DNA from: Eudoraea adriatica DSM 19308
GTDB taxonomy: Bacteria; Bacteroidota; Bacteroidia; Flavobacteriales; Flavobacteriaceae
Length of the DNA stretch: 64,000 nt
Reading direction: 5' to 3'
NCBI RefSeq assembly: GCF_000382125.1
Contig: NZ_KB907550.1
Location: 304,103-368,102, forward strand
Shown in pieces: positions 37,698 through 45,897 of this stretch. Under the pieces are notes generated by a model. It did no database searches. It saw only the letters and a program-made list of their open reading frames with translations, and was not told where the DNA came from. Made by a program: the position numbers and the translations under genes. Positions within the stretch are counted from its first letter, which is position 1, and the number at the start of each line of letters is the position of its first letter.

Positions 37698-38672
37698 ATG
37701 GATTCTACAGTAGCAACAAGTACAGAAGAAAGCGTTTGGGGAGGTGGAAACCGACCTTTAGGAGCGAGTTACGGAAAGCTAATGATGTGGTTTTTTATAG
37801 TCTCGGATGCTTTGACGTTTTCGGGATTTTTAGCCTCTTATGGTTTCTCCAGATTTAAATTTATCGAAACTTGGCCAATAGCCGATGAGGTGTTTACGCA
37901 CGTTCCATTTTTTCATGGAAATTTTCCGATGTACTACGTTGCTTTTATGACATTTATCCTGATAATGTCATCTGTCACTATGGTGCTTGCGGTTGATGCA
38001 GGACACAAGATGATGAAGAACAAGACCATTATTTATATGTTCCTTACGATTATAGGGGGTGCTATATTTGTGGGTTCTCAGGCTTGGGAATGGGCTACAT
38101 TCATAAAAGGAGATTACGGAGCTTTGGAGACAAAGGGTGGAAGAATTTTGCAATTTGTAAAAGCGGATACCGGTGAAAGGGCTGCGTTAGCAGATTTTTC
38201 CAAGGAATTACCTTCGGAGCGCTTGGATCATGAAAGAAAAAACGGTGTTTGGTTTTATAAGGGCGAAGCGCTTCCTTCCTATACCGTTAATGAGGTTACA
38301 GAAGGGTTAAAATCAAATCCTAATATTCTGATCAGAACAGAAACCATTAATTCTGAAGGAGAAAAAACACTTTTGACCAGGGAAGAATCATTAAATAAAA
38401 TCAAAGATGCCAAATTAGTTGTTGAAGGTGCCAACCTGATAAGGAATGAGTATGGAAGTCGACTTTTTGCTGATTTCTTTTTCTTCATTACCGGCTTTCA
38501 TGGATTCCACGTATTTTCCGGTGTAATTATCAACATTATTATTTTCTTTAATGTGATTCTGGGCACTTATGAAAGAAGGGGTCATTATGAAATGGTCGAA
38601 AAGGTAGGACTCTATTGGCATTTTGTTGATTTAGTCTGGGTATTTGTTTTCACGTTTTTCTATCTGGTTTAA
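37698..38672 (+). CDS. Cytochrome c oxidase subunit III (long form with soluble insert)
   Basis: 324 residues from ATG 37698; a TTG two codons earlier lies inside the promoter and is rejected. It is a heme-copper oxidase subunit III homologue, with LMMWFFIVSDALTFSGFLASYGF at the start and the final helices holding FITGFHGFHVFSGVIIN and LYWHFVDLVWVFVFTFFYL. About 100 polar residues (about 145-250, including GERAALADFSKEL and RTETINSEGEKTLLTREES) interrupt the helices after the third or fourth segment, so it is longer than typical bacterial CtaE. It precedes subunit IV by 55 bp. Confidence 0.92.
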   Translation: MDSTVATSTEESVWGGGNRPLGASYGKLMMWFFIVSDALTFSGFLASYGFSRFKFIETWPIADEVFTHVPFFHGNFPMYYVAFMTFILIMSSVTMVLAVDAGHKMMKNKTIIYMFLTIIGGAIFVGSQAWEWATFIKGDYGALETKGGRILQFVKADTGERAALADFSKELPSERLDHERKNGVWFYKGEALPSYTVNEVTEGLKSNPNILIRTETINSEGEKTLLTREESLNKIKDAKLVVEGANLIRNEYGSRLFADFFFFITGFHGFHVFSGVIINIIIFFNVILGTYERRGHYEMVEKVGLYWHFVDLVWVFVFTFFYLV

Positions 38673-38727
38673 GAAAAAGACGCAAAGAATTAATAAAAGA
38701 AGATCAATATAATAAACACAATTTAAA

Positions 38728-39111
38728 ATGGCACACGCGCACAAGCTGGAGATTTTTAGAGGACTAATAAAATTTAAATCCAACACCCAAAAGATATGGG
38801 GTGTACTGGTTTTCCTGACAATAGTCACTGCTATAGAGGTAGCTCTCGGGATTACGAAACCACATGTTCTTACAGTGAATACATTTTTGGGTATGAAACT
38901 GCTTAATTGGATCTTTATAATCCTTACCCTGGTTAAAGCTTACTACATAGCATGGGATTTCATGCATTTGCGAGATGAGAAAAAGTCCTTGCGAAGGGCC
39001 ATTGTATGGACTCCAATTTTTTTGGTGGCCTATCTTATTTTTATACTCTTGTTCGAAGCGGATTATATTTATAATGTCTTTAAAGACGGCTACGTAACCT
39101 GGAATTTCTAA
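38728..39111 (+). CDS. Cytochrome c oxidase subunit IV
   Basis: 127 residues with three transmembrane helices (about 26-45, 57-76 and 88-108). It belongs to the prokaryotic cytochrome c oxidase subunit IV family (CyoD/CtaF-like), with KLLNWIFIILTLVKAYYIAWDFMHL and a His-rich N-terminus MAHAHK. The role is structural or assembly-related. It ends at a terminator 20 bp downstream. Confidence 0.9.
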   Translation: MAHAHKLEIFRGLIKFKSNTQKIWGVLVFLTIVTAIEVALGITKPHVLTVNTFLGMKLLNWIFIILTLVKAYYIAWDFMHLRDEKKSLRRAIVWTPIFLVAYLIFILLFEADYIYNVFKDGYVTWNF

Positions 39112-39131
39112 CAAGGAATTAACAACACATA

Positions 39132-39158
39132 AAGACGGTATAACAACCGTCTTTTTTA
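39132..39158 (+). terminator. Terminator after subunit IV
   Basis: An 8-bp stem AAGACGGT/ACCGTCTT (39132-39139 and 39146-39153) with a 6-nt loop is followed by a T-run that merges into the next TAnnTTTG element. Confidence 0.85.
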
Positions 39159-39164
39159 TTTTTG
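39157..39164 (+). promoter_or_regulatory. Putative -7 element of the SCO assembly genes
   Basis: TATTTTTG overlaps the T-run of the preceding terminator. No matching -33 TTG is seen because the hairpin occupies that position. Confidence 0.4.
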
Positions 39165-39184
39165 TAATGTCTAAATAATGTTAA

Positions 39185-39817
39185 ATGAAAAAGACATTCG
39201 TTCTGGTGGTACTTTTTATTCTGCCACTGGTTGCCTACTTGTTTTTTGCCTCCGGAGTAAACAATTTTGGAAAACTTCCTGTACTGACTGAGGAAGTCCT
39301 AAATGCTCCTGAAAATGCAGATAATATAACTTTCGAGAATAAGATTACAATTTTGGGCTTTTTAGGATATAATGTTGAACTTAAAAAAGGCAATGCATTT
39401 AATCTGAATCAGAAAATATACAAACCATTCTATGAGTTTAATGATTTTCAAATTGTCATGATAATGCCTATAGGAACTGAGGAAAAAGTTGAGGAATTAA
39501 AAGCAGAACTTGGCAATTTAGTTGATATAAAGAATTGGAATTTTATATTTACGGAAGACGAAAGAATCGAAGCAGTTTTCAATTCATTAAAGACCAATCT
39601 CAGTCTTGACGAAAGTTTAGGAACCCACTATGTTTTCATAATTGACAAGGACAAAAATCTAAGGGGAAGGACAAACGATGAAGAGGAGACCACCAAGTAT
39701 GGCTTTAACGCCACCTCTGTTGCCGAACTTAATAATAAAATGGAGGATGATGTAAAAATCATTCTGGCAGAGTATCGCTTGGCACTAAAGAAAAACAACG
39801 CTGATAGAACCAATTAA
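39185..39817 (+). CDS. Cysteine-free SCO-like membrane-anchored protein
   Basis: 210 residues. One N-terminal transmembrane helix (about 4-23) anchors a periplasmic domain. The domain has the order of elements seen in SCO/thioredoxin-fold proteins: a strand ITILGFLGYN, another FQIVMIMPIG, an acidic helix, and HYVFIIDKDKNLRGR, which resembles ALVDKNGYLRSR of the SCO protein encoded next. No cysteine is present anywhere, so the CxxxC copper site is absent. It sits directly before the SCO gene (stop and start overlap by 1 bp), which suggests a joint role in CuA assembly. I do not know a named family; the SCO relation is inferred from pattern and context. Confidence 0.7.
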   Translation: MKKTFVLVVLFILPLVAYLFFASGVNNFGKLPVLTEEVLNAPENADNITFENKITILGFLGYNVELKKGNAFNLNQKIYKPFYEFNDFQIVMIMPIGTEEKVEELKAELGNLVDIKNWNFIFTEDERIEAVFNSLKTNLSLDESLGTHYVFIIDKDKNLRGRTNDEEETTKYGFNATSVAELNNKMEDDVKIILAEYRLALKKNNADRTN

Positions 39818-40542
39818 TGAAAAATAAATACACCTATGTTTGGGTATCCCTTGTAATCCTTGTTTTCGGCATAATATTTATTCCCAAAATTATTGAACGC
39901 ATAAAAACAGGTACGATTATAGAACACGATCGTATGAATCAAACTGAGGCTGATGAACCACTCAATTTTATTTATTTGAATAATGAGAAAAGAAAGGTCC
40001 CGTCTTTTCAATTTCTCAATCAGGATAGCCTCTTAATCTCAGAAAAAGACTACGAAGGAAAGGTTTATGTAGTGGAGTTTTTTTTCACAACGTGCCCTAC
40101 AATTTGTCCGGTTATGAATTCTAATTTGGTTGAAATCCAGGAAGAGTTCAGGGACTTTGATAATTTTGGTGTAGCCTCGTTTACAATTAATCCGGAATAC
40201 GATACGCCCAGGATTCTGAAACAATATGCCGAGAAATATGGTATTAATGATATGGATTGGCACTTAATGACCGGTAACAGGCAGGCAATCTATGACCTGG
40301 CAAATATCGGATTTAATATTTTTGCAGCAGAAAACCAGGGAGTTCCCGGAGGATTTGAACATTCGGGCTTATTTGCACTTGTCGACAAAAATGGATATCT
40401 CCGCTCGCGAACGGACGATTTTGGTAATCCAATTATTTATTACAGAGGAACCATTAGTGAGTCTCAGGGAGAAAATGACGAAGGCGAAATACAGGAGGTC
40501 AGTATTTTAAAGGAAGACATAAAAAAGCTTTTAAATGAATAA
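39817..40542 (+). CDS. SCO family copper-assembly protein
   Basis: 241 residues with an N-terminal anchor (about 7-25) and a thioredoxin fold. The copper site CPTIC (Cys93 and Cys97) and the downstream His in GGFEHSGLFALVDKNG are present. SCO proteins deliver copper to, or reduce, the CuA site of oxidase subunit II (coxB at 11590). The stop overlaps the next gene start by 8 bp. Confidence 0.95.
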   Translation: MKNKYTYVWVSLVILVFGIIFIPKIIERIKTGTIIEHDRMNQTEADEPLNFIYLNNEKRKVPSFQFLNQDSLLISEKDYEGKVYVVEFFFTTCPTICPVMNSNLVEIQEEFRDFDNFGVASFTINPEYDTPRILKQYAEKYGINDMDWHLMTGNRQAIYDLANIGFNIFAAENQGVPGGFEHSGLFALVDKNGYLRSRTDDFGNPIIYYRGTISESQGENDEGEIQEVSILKEDIKKLLNE

Positions 40543-41074
40543 ACAAAGTATGGCAGCCGAAGAGCGGAAGTTTAACAGGATAATTACTGTGGTATCAGTT
40601 TTGGTTCCTTTGGTGGTGGTTGTTTTATTTGGTGTCAAAATCCCGAATTCTGAGCCTTTAGGATTTCTTCCCCCAATCTATGCCACTATAAATGGAATTA
40701 CAGCGATCTTACTTATTTATGCCGTTTGGGCCATTAAGAATGGTAAAAGAGTTTTGCATCAGAATATTATGAGTACATGTATTGTTCTGTCTTTGCTGTT
40801 TTTGCTAATGTATATTGCATATCATATGACAGCCGATTCTACTTCTTATGGAGGTATAGGTGCAATTAAGTATGTATATTACTTTATACTTTTCTCGCAT
40901 ATTATGTTATCTGTTGTTATCATACCGCTTGTGCTTAAGACTTATGCCCGGGCATATTTAAAAGATTTTGAGCGCCACCGTAAGCTGGCGAAAATCACAT
41001 TCCCCATTTGGCTATATGTAGCAGTTACCGGAGTCATTGTCTATTTAATGATTTCACCTTATTACGAATATTAA
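40535..41074 (+). CDS. DUF420 membrane protein, oxidase assembly-associated
   Basis: 179 residues with five hydrophobic helices. The family signature includes NGITAILLIYAVWAIKNGKRVLHQNIM and a His-rich helix (LFSHIMLSVVIIPL, FERHRKLAKITFPIWLY). DUF420 proteins, sometimes called CtaM-like, are encoded beside oxidase subunits and are needed for some heme-copper oxidases in Gram-positive bacteria. Its location after SCO supports the same role here. Confidence 0.88.
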   Translation: MNKQSMAAEERKFNRIITVVSVLVPLVVVVLFGVKIPNSEPLGFLPPIYATINGITAILLIYAVWAIKNGKRVLHQNIMSTCIVLSLLFLLMYIAYHMTADSTSYGGIGAIKYVYYFILFSHIMLSVVIIPLVLKTYARAYLKDFERHRKLAKITFPIWLYVAVTGVIVYLMISPYYEY

Positions 41075-41116
41075 AAATATGTATTTTATAATGTTTATTA
41101 ATTACTATATACTGTA

Positions 41117-41329
41117 TTGAAAATTAGAGACTTTATACTGGTAATTCTATTCGTTTTACTGCCTCGGCTATCAGCAGCTCAATGTGCCATGTGCAGGGCA
41201 GTTCTGGAAAGTCAGGACGATAATTCTATGGCTGAAGGTATTAATAATGGGATTGTTTATTTGATGGCGCTTCCTTATATTTTGCTGGGCGTTCTTTTTT
41301 ACTTTGTTTACAGAAAATTGAGGTCATAA
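41117..41329 (+). CDS. Small secreted/membrane protein with CxxC motif
   Basis: 70 residues from a TTG start. It has a signal peptide or helix (about 5-20, ending in LSAAQ), a CAMC motif just after it, an acidic stretch, and one C-terminal transmembrane helix (about 47-66). The CxxC placed right after the signal peptide would face the periplasm and could bind copper or act in thiol exchange. Its position as last gene of the SCO-DUF420 group suggests an oxidase assembly role. I do not recognise a characterised family. Confidence 0.7.
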   Translation: MKIRDFILVILFVLLPRLSAAQCAMCRAVLESQDDNSMAEGINNGIVYLMALPYILLGVLFYFVYRKLRS

Positions 41330-41345
41330 AAACAGCCCCGATTTT

Positions 41346-41372
41346 AACAGTTTTTTACTGTTCCTACTGTAA
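41346..41372. promoter_or_regulatory. Inverted and direct ACTGT repeats before the ABC efflux cluster
   Basis: AACAGT (41346-41351) and ACTGTT (41357-41362) form an inverted repeat with a 5-nt T loop; a further ACTGTAAC follows at 41366. No T-run follows, so a regulator-binding site is as likely as a weak hairpin. Confidence 0.35.
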
Positions 41373-41438
41373 CAATTACCATATCCTGAAGTCTTATTTA
41401 TAAGGGGTTAAACCATCAATTATAATTCAACCAACTCC

Positions 41439-42683
41439 ATGCTCGATCTCGAAAGATGGCAGGAAATATTTGACACGATCCGTAAAAATAAATTACGGAC
41501 TTTCCTCACAGGTCTGTCTGTGGCCTCCGGTATTTTTATTCTGGTAATTTTATTAGGTTTTGGTCAGGGAATGCAAAATGGTGTTGCCCATGAATTTGAA
41601 GAAGATGCTGCTACCAGCGTGTGGGTTTGGCCGGGGGTAACTTCCAAAGAATTTAAGGGGCTAAACCCCGGAAGGAGTATCCAGCTGAAAAATGAAAATT
41701 ATGAATCTTCACTTGCATTGTTTGGAGATAAAATTGAGTACAAATCGCCCAGGATATTTGTCCGTAATGTGTCTGTAAATTATGGAAAAGAGGCCTTGGT
41801 TTACGGTATACAAGGCGTTTCCTATGATTTTCAGTTTATTGAAAATGCTAAAATGTCTGAAGGGAGATTTTTAAATTACCAGGATGAAGTAACTACTGCC
41901 AAAGTTGCTATAATTGGAAATAAAATCAAACGCGATGTTTTTGAGGATCTTAAGACTCCCTTGGGAGAGTACATAAATATATCTGGAGTATTATTTAAAA
42001 TTGTTGGTATCTATTCGGAGAGAGAAGACCGGGAGGAGGAACGCATATATATTCCTGTAACTACGGCACAACGGGTATTTAATGGGGGTGATAGAATTAA
42101 TAATATGAGCTATACATTGCCAATGGAGGAAAATTTTGACCTGGCCGTTGCTCAGGCTACAGCTTTTAAGGAAAAATTGCAGGCGCACCTTCAGCAGGTG
42201 CATACCGTGGCACCCGAAGATACCGGTGCAATACAGGTTTGGAGTGCGTTGGAAGAAGCGAAACGCTATTATAGTCTCATCAGGAATATTAAACTCTTTT
42301 TCTGGTTTGTAGGGATCTGTACAATCATTGCCGGGGTAGTTAGTGTAAGCAACATAATGCTGATTGTTGTGAAAGAGAGGACAAGAGAAATAGGTATCCG
42401 AAAAGCCCTGGGGGCTAAGCCCTGGTCCATTGTGGGTATGATTTTACAGGAATCCATTTTTGTAACGGCAATTTCCGGGTTCACCGGACTAATTTTTAGT
42501 ATGGGGCTTTTGGAAATACTAGGACCATATGTAGAAGTAGATTATATTCTGAACCCTTCTGTTAATTTGAATGTTGCTCTTTCTACTGTTGTAGTACTCA
42601 TATTAGCCGGAACGATTGCCGGTTTTTTCCCGGCGTGGAGAGCTGCAAGTATTCATACTATTGAAGCCTTACGAGACGAATAA
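41439..42683 (+). CDS. ABC transporter permease, MacB/FtsX type (copy 1)
   Basis: 414 residues with the MacB permease layout: one N-terminal helix (about 20-42), a periplasmic core of about 230 residues and three C-terminal helices (about 285-410) with NIMLIVVKERTREIGIRKALGA, the conserved FtsX cytoplasmic loop. The N-terminus (WQEIFDTIRKNKLRTFLTGL) closely matches the permease at 45890, which suggests these two are paralogues from a module duplication. It probably works with the ATPase at 45196 in tripartite export; the substrate is unknown. Confidence 0.9.
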   Translation: MLDLERWQEIFDTIRKNKLRTFLTGLSVASGIFILVILLGFGQGMQNGVAHEFEEDAATSVWVWPGVTSKEFKGLNPGRSIQLKNENYESSLALFGDKIEYKSPRIFVRNVSVNYGKEALVYGIQGVSYDFQFIENAKMSEGRFLNYQDEVTTAKVAIIGNKIKRDVFEDLKTPLGEYINISGVLFKIVGIYSEREDREEERIYIPVTTAQRVFNGGDRINNMSYTLPMEENFDLAVAQATAFKEKLQAHLQQVHTVAPEDTGAIQVWSALEEAKRYYSLIRNIKLFFWFVGICTIIAGVVSVSNIMLIVVKERTREIGIRKALGAKPWSIVGMILQESIFVTAISGFTGLIFSMGLLEILGPYVEVDYILNPSVNLNVALSTVVVLILAGTIAGFFPAWRAASIHTIEALRDE

Positions 42684-42695
42684 GATATTATAGCT

Positions 42696-43955
42696 ATGTT
42701 TAAAAGAGATCGATGGCAAGAAATAATAGAAGTGCTGACCACTAACTGGTTCAGGACTGTGCTTACTGCATTTGGCGTTTTTTGGGGAATACTCATTTTA
42801 ATAATTTTACTTTCTGCGGGAAAAGGCCTGGAAAATGGCATAAAAGCAGATTTTGGCGATATTGCTACGAATACCATGTTTATGTGGACACGCAGTACTA
42901 CAAAAGCGCATATGGGCTTACCCATCGGAAGAAGATTTCAATTTAAGGTGGATGATGTAAAGAGTATAAGCGAAAATATACCCAATTTGCGCTTTATATC
43001 ACCCAGAAATCAATTGAGAGGATTTGGGAATGACAACAATGTAGTTAGAGGTATAAATACGGGGGCATACAACGTTTATGGAGATTATCCTGAGATAATT
43101 AACCAGGATCCTATGACCATTACGGAAGGACGTTTTTTAAATCAGAACGATATTCTGGAAAAACGTAAAATAGCAGTTATAGGAGCCGGAGTTAGAAATG
43201 AGCTATATGACAGAGGTGAGGAGGTGATAGGTAGTTACATTAAGATTCAGGGTGTAAATTTTATGGTGGTGGGTGCCTATAAGAAGAGAAGTAGCGATGG
43301 GGATGGGGAAGAAGCCCAAAAAGAAATATTTGTGCCCTTTACTTCTTTTTCCCAGGCATTTAATATGGGCAATGATGTAGGTTGGATGGCTATAACAGCT
43401 TCTGATGGAACCTCCATATCCAGTCTGAAAGAGGATATTGTTAGTTTAATGAAAAACAGGCATAAAATTCATCCTGAAGATACCAGGGCGGTTGGTTATT
43501 TCGATCTGTATGAACAGTATAACAGGGTGGAAAGCCTTTTCGGGGCAATGAGTTTTATCGCCTATTTTGTAGGGATTTTAGTCTTGTTATCCGGTATAAT
43601 CGGGGTGAGCAATATTATGCTGATTGTCGTTAAGGAAAGGACTAAGGAAATTGGTATACGAAGGGCATTAGGAGAGGATCCATGGTCTATTAAAAAGCAG
43701 ATTCTTATGGAGTCTATTTTTCTGACAATAGTCTCGGGTATGGCGGGCATTATTATTGGAGCTTTATTTATTTATGGAGTTAATGCGCTGCTAGATGCCA
43801 ATGGTCCGGTAGATATGTTTCTGAATCCCAGTGTTAGCCTTGGCGTAGTTTCAATTGCATTGTTAATCCTTGTATTGTCTGGTTTACTGGCAGGTTTTAT
43901 ACCTGCTCAAAGCGCAATAAAAGTAAAGCCGATAGATGCCTTAAGAACCGAGTAA
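42696..43955 (+). CDS. ABC transporter permease, MacB/FtsX type (copy 2)
   Basis: 419 residues with the same architecture: helix (about 20-42), periplasmic MacB core, and three C-terminal helices with NIMLIVVKERTKEIGIRRALG. The N-terminus (WQEIIEVLTTNWFRTVLTAF) and RRFQFKVDDVKSI region are closer to the permease at 47115 than to its direct neighbour. It starts 12 bp after copy 1, so the two may form a heterodimer. Confidence 0.9.
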   Translation: MFKRDRWQEIIEVLTTNWFRTVLTAFGVFWGILILIILLSAGKGLENGIKADFGDIATNTMFMWTRSTTKAHMGLPIGRRFQFKVDDVKSISENIPNLRFISPRNQLRGFGNDNNVVRGINTGAYNVYGDYPEIINQDPMTITEGRFLNQNDILEKRKIAVIGAGVRNELYDRGEEVIGSYIKIQGVNFMVVGAYKKRSSDGDGEEAQKEIFVPFTSFSQAFNMGNDVGWMAITASDGTSISSLKEDIVSLMKNRHKIHPEDTRAVGYFDLYEQYNRVESLFGAMSFIAYFVGILVLLSGIIGVSNIMLIVVKERTKEIGIRRALGEDPWSIKKQILMESIFLTIVSGMAGIIIGALFIYGVNALLDANGPVDMFLNPSVSLGVVSIALLILVLSGLLAGFIPAQSAIKVKPIDALRTE

Positions 43956-43986
43956 ATTTTAAACATCAATCACTAATACTATAAAA

Positions 43987-45099
43987 ATGAAAAAATCAGT
44001 AACTGTCGTCATTCTAATTGTCATTTTTTTGGCCTTTGGGGGAGCTATGTTTTACCTCTATCAAAAGAATGAAGAAGACCCGATTGTTTATGAAACAGAG
44101 AAACCCTCCATACAAACTATCATTAAAAAAACGGTGGCCACCGGAAGTATTTTGCCTTTGGAAGAAGTACTTATTAAACCAAATATTTCCGGTGTTATTG
44201 AGGAAATCTTTGTAGAAGGTGGAGATTTTGTAAAATCTGGTGACCTGCTTGCAAAAATAAAGGTGGTACCAAACCTCAATGCGCTCAATGATGCGAAAAA
44301 CAGTATTGATGAAGCAAAAATTGCCCTGGATGATCAAAGGCGAAATTTTGATAGGCAGAGCAGTCTTTTTAATAAAGGGGTAATCTCAAAAGTTGATCTC
44401 GAAAGGGCTCAGGTAAGTTATGATCAGGCAAAGCAATCCTATAGTGCCGCAAATAAAAGATATGATATTGTTAAAACAGGAACCACAAAAGGGTATAGCA
44501 ATTCTGCGAATACCCTGATAAGGGCAACGGTGACCGGAATGGTTTTGGAAGTTCCTGTAGAAGTAGGTAATCAGGTAATTCAGAGTAATAATTTTAATGA
44601 AGGAACTACTATAGCAGCCATAGCTGATGTAGATAAAATGATCTTTGAAGGAAAGGTAGATGAGTCCGAGGTAGGAAAGATAAAGGAGGACCTGCCTTTG
44701 GAAATTACAGTTGGCGCTCTTGAAAATATAACTTTTGATGCGGTTCTGGATTATATAGCGCCTAAGGGTAATGAGGAAAATGGAGCTATTCAGTTCGAGA
44801 TCAAAGGAACCCTGAAGAAACAGGATTCCGTCTTTATACGCGCTGGTCTCAGCGCCAATGCATCCATTATCCTGGATAGGGCAGATGGTGTGCTTGCCAT
44901 AAAAGAAGCATTGGTGCAGTTTGACTCAGAAACCAAAAAGCCATTTTTGGAAATTGCTACCGGGGATCAGCAATTTGAAAGAAGAGATATAGAACTGGGC
45001 ATAAGCGATGGGATATATGTGGAAGTGAAGTCGGGCCTTGATAAAGAAGACGAGATAAAAGTATGGAATGAGGTTAGCCCGGATGAATTTGGAGGGTAG
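43987..45099 (+). CDS. Periplasmic adaptor (HlyD/MacA type), copy 1
   Basis: 370 residues. An N-terminal membrane helix (about 4-24) is followed by the barrel-sandwich lipoyl half (TVATGSILPLEEVLIKPNIS, VEGGDFVKSGDLLAKIKVVP), a coiled-coil hairpin (about 100-160), the second lipoyl half (RATVTGMVLEVPVEVGNQV) and a beta-barrel domain. It would join the permeases to a TolC channel. It is paralogous to the adaptor at 48423, with matching segments through most of the length. Confidence 0.92.
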   Translation: MKKSVTVVILIVIFLAFGGAMFYLYQKNEEDPIVYETEKPSIQTIIKKTVATGSILPLEEVLIKPNISGVIEEIFVEGGDFVKSGDLLAKIKVVPNLNALNDAKNSIDEAKIALDDQRRNFDRQSSLFNKGVISKVDLERAQVSYDQAKQSYSAANKRYDIVKTGTTKGYSNSANTLIRATVTGMVLEVPVEVGNQVIQSNNFNEGTTIAAIADVDKMIFEGKVDESEVGKIKEDLPLEITVGALENITFDAVLDYIAPKGNEENGAIQFEIKGTLKKQDSVFIRAGLSANASIILDRADGVLAIKEALVQFDSETKKPFLEIATGDQQFERRDIELGISDGIYVEVKSGLDKEDEIKVWNEVSPDEFGG

Positions 45100-45195
45100 C
45101 TTTTAACAAAATATTTTAATGATTATTTGTAACATTTTACGAACTATTCTGTCCTATTATTGGATTTGAATAGTATATAACTTAAGGCACTAACC

Positions 45196-45897
45196 ATGAT
45201 TGAAATAAAAGATTTACACAAATCCTATAAGATGGGCAGCAATGCCCTGCATGTTTTAAAGGGGATCAATTTTACTGTTGAAGAAGGAGAATTAGTCGCA
45301 ATAATGGGCTCATCGGGTTCAGGAAAATCCACTTTATTGAATATACTGGGCATGTTGGATGTGGCCGATTCGGGCGAATACACCCTGGATGGTGTGCCAA
45401 TAAAAAACCTCAATGAGACCAAAGCCGCCAATTACCGGAATAAATTTTTAGGATTTGTTTTCCAGTCATTTAATCTTATTAATTACAAGAGTGCACTTGA
45501 AAATGTAGCCTTGCCTTTATACTATCAGAGAGTTCCCAGAAAGGAAAGGCAGGAAAGGGCTATGAAATACCTTGATCAGGTTGGTCTCAAAGAATGGGCT
45601 AATCACTTGCCAAGTGAACTTTCAGGTGGTCAGAATCAAAGAGTGGCAATTGCAAGGGCTATGGCCTCGGAACCTAAAGTACTTCTGGCCGACGAACCAA
45701 CGGGTGCACTGGATAGCAAAACATCGTATGAGGTTATGGATTTAATACAAAAAATCAATGACCAGGGGAATACAATCTTAGTGGTAACCCACGAAGATGA
45801 TATAGCACATATGTGCAAAAGGATTGTTTACCTGAAAGACGGTGTTATTGTGGAAGATAAAAAAGTAAAGCAAGTAAGGGCATCAGCGCATGTTTAG
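45196..45897 (+). CDS. ABC transporter ATP-binding protein (MacB/LolD type)
   Basis: 233 residues. Walker A GSSGSGKST (38-46), signature LSGGQNQR (142-149) and Walker B VLLADEPT (162-169) are intact, with Q-loop VFQSFN. It belongs to the MacB/LolD/FtsE group that pairs with FtsX-type permeases. It is the only ATPase in the cluster and therefore probably energises all four permeases. Its end overlaps the next permease by 8 bp. A 96-bp AT-rich gap before it may carry an internal promoter, but no clear consensus is seen. Confidence 0.95.
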   Translation: MIEIKDLHKSYKMGSNALHVLKGINFTVEEGELVAIMGSSGSGKSTLLNILGMLDVADSGEYTLDGVPIKNLNETKAANYRNKFLGFVFQSFNLINYKSALENVALPLYYQRVPRKERQERAMKYLDQVGLKEWANHLPSELSGGQNQRVAIARAMASEPKVLLADEPTGALDSKTSYEVMDLIQKINDQGNTILVVTHEDDIAHMCKRIVYLKDGVIVEDKKVKQVRASAHV

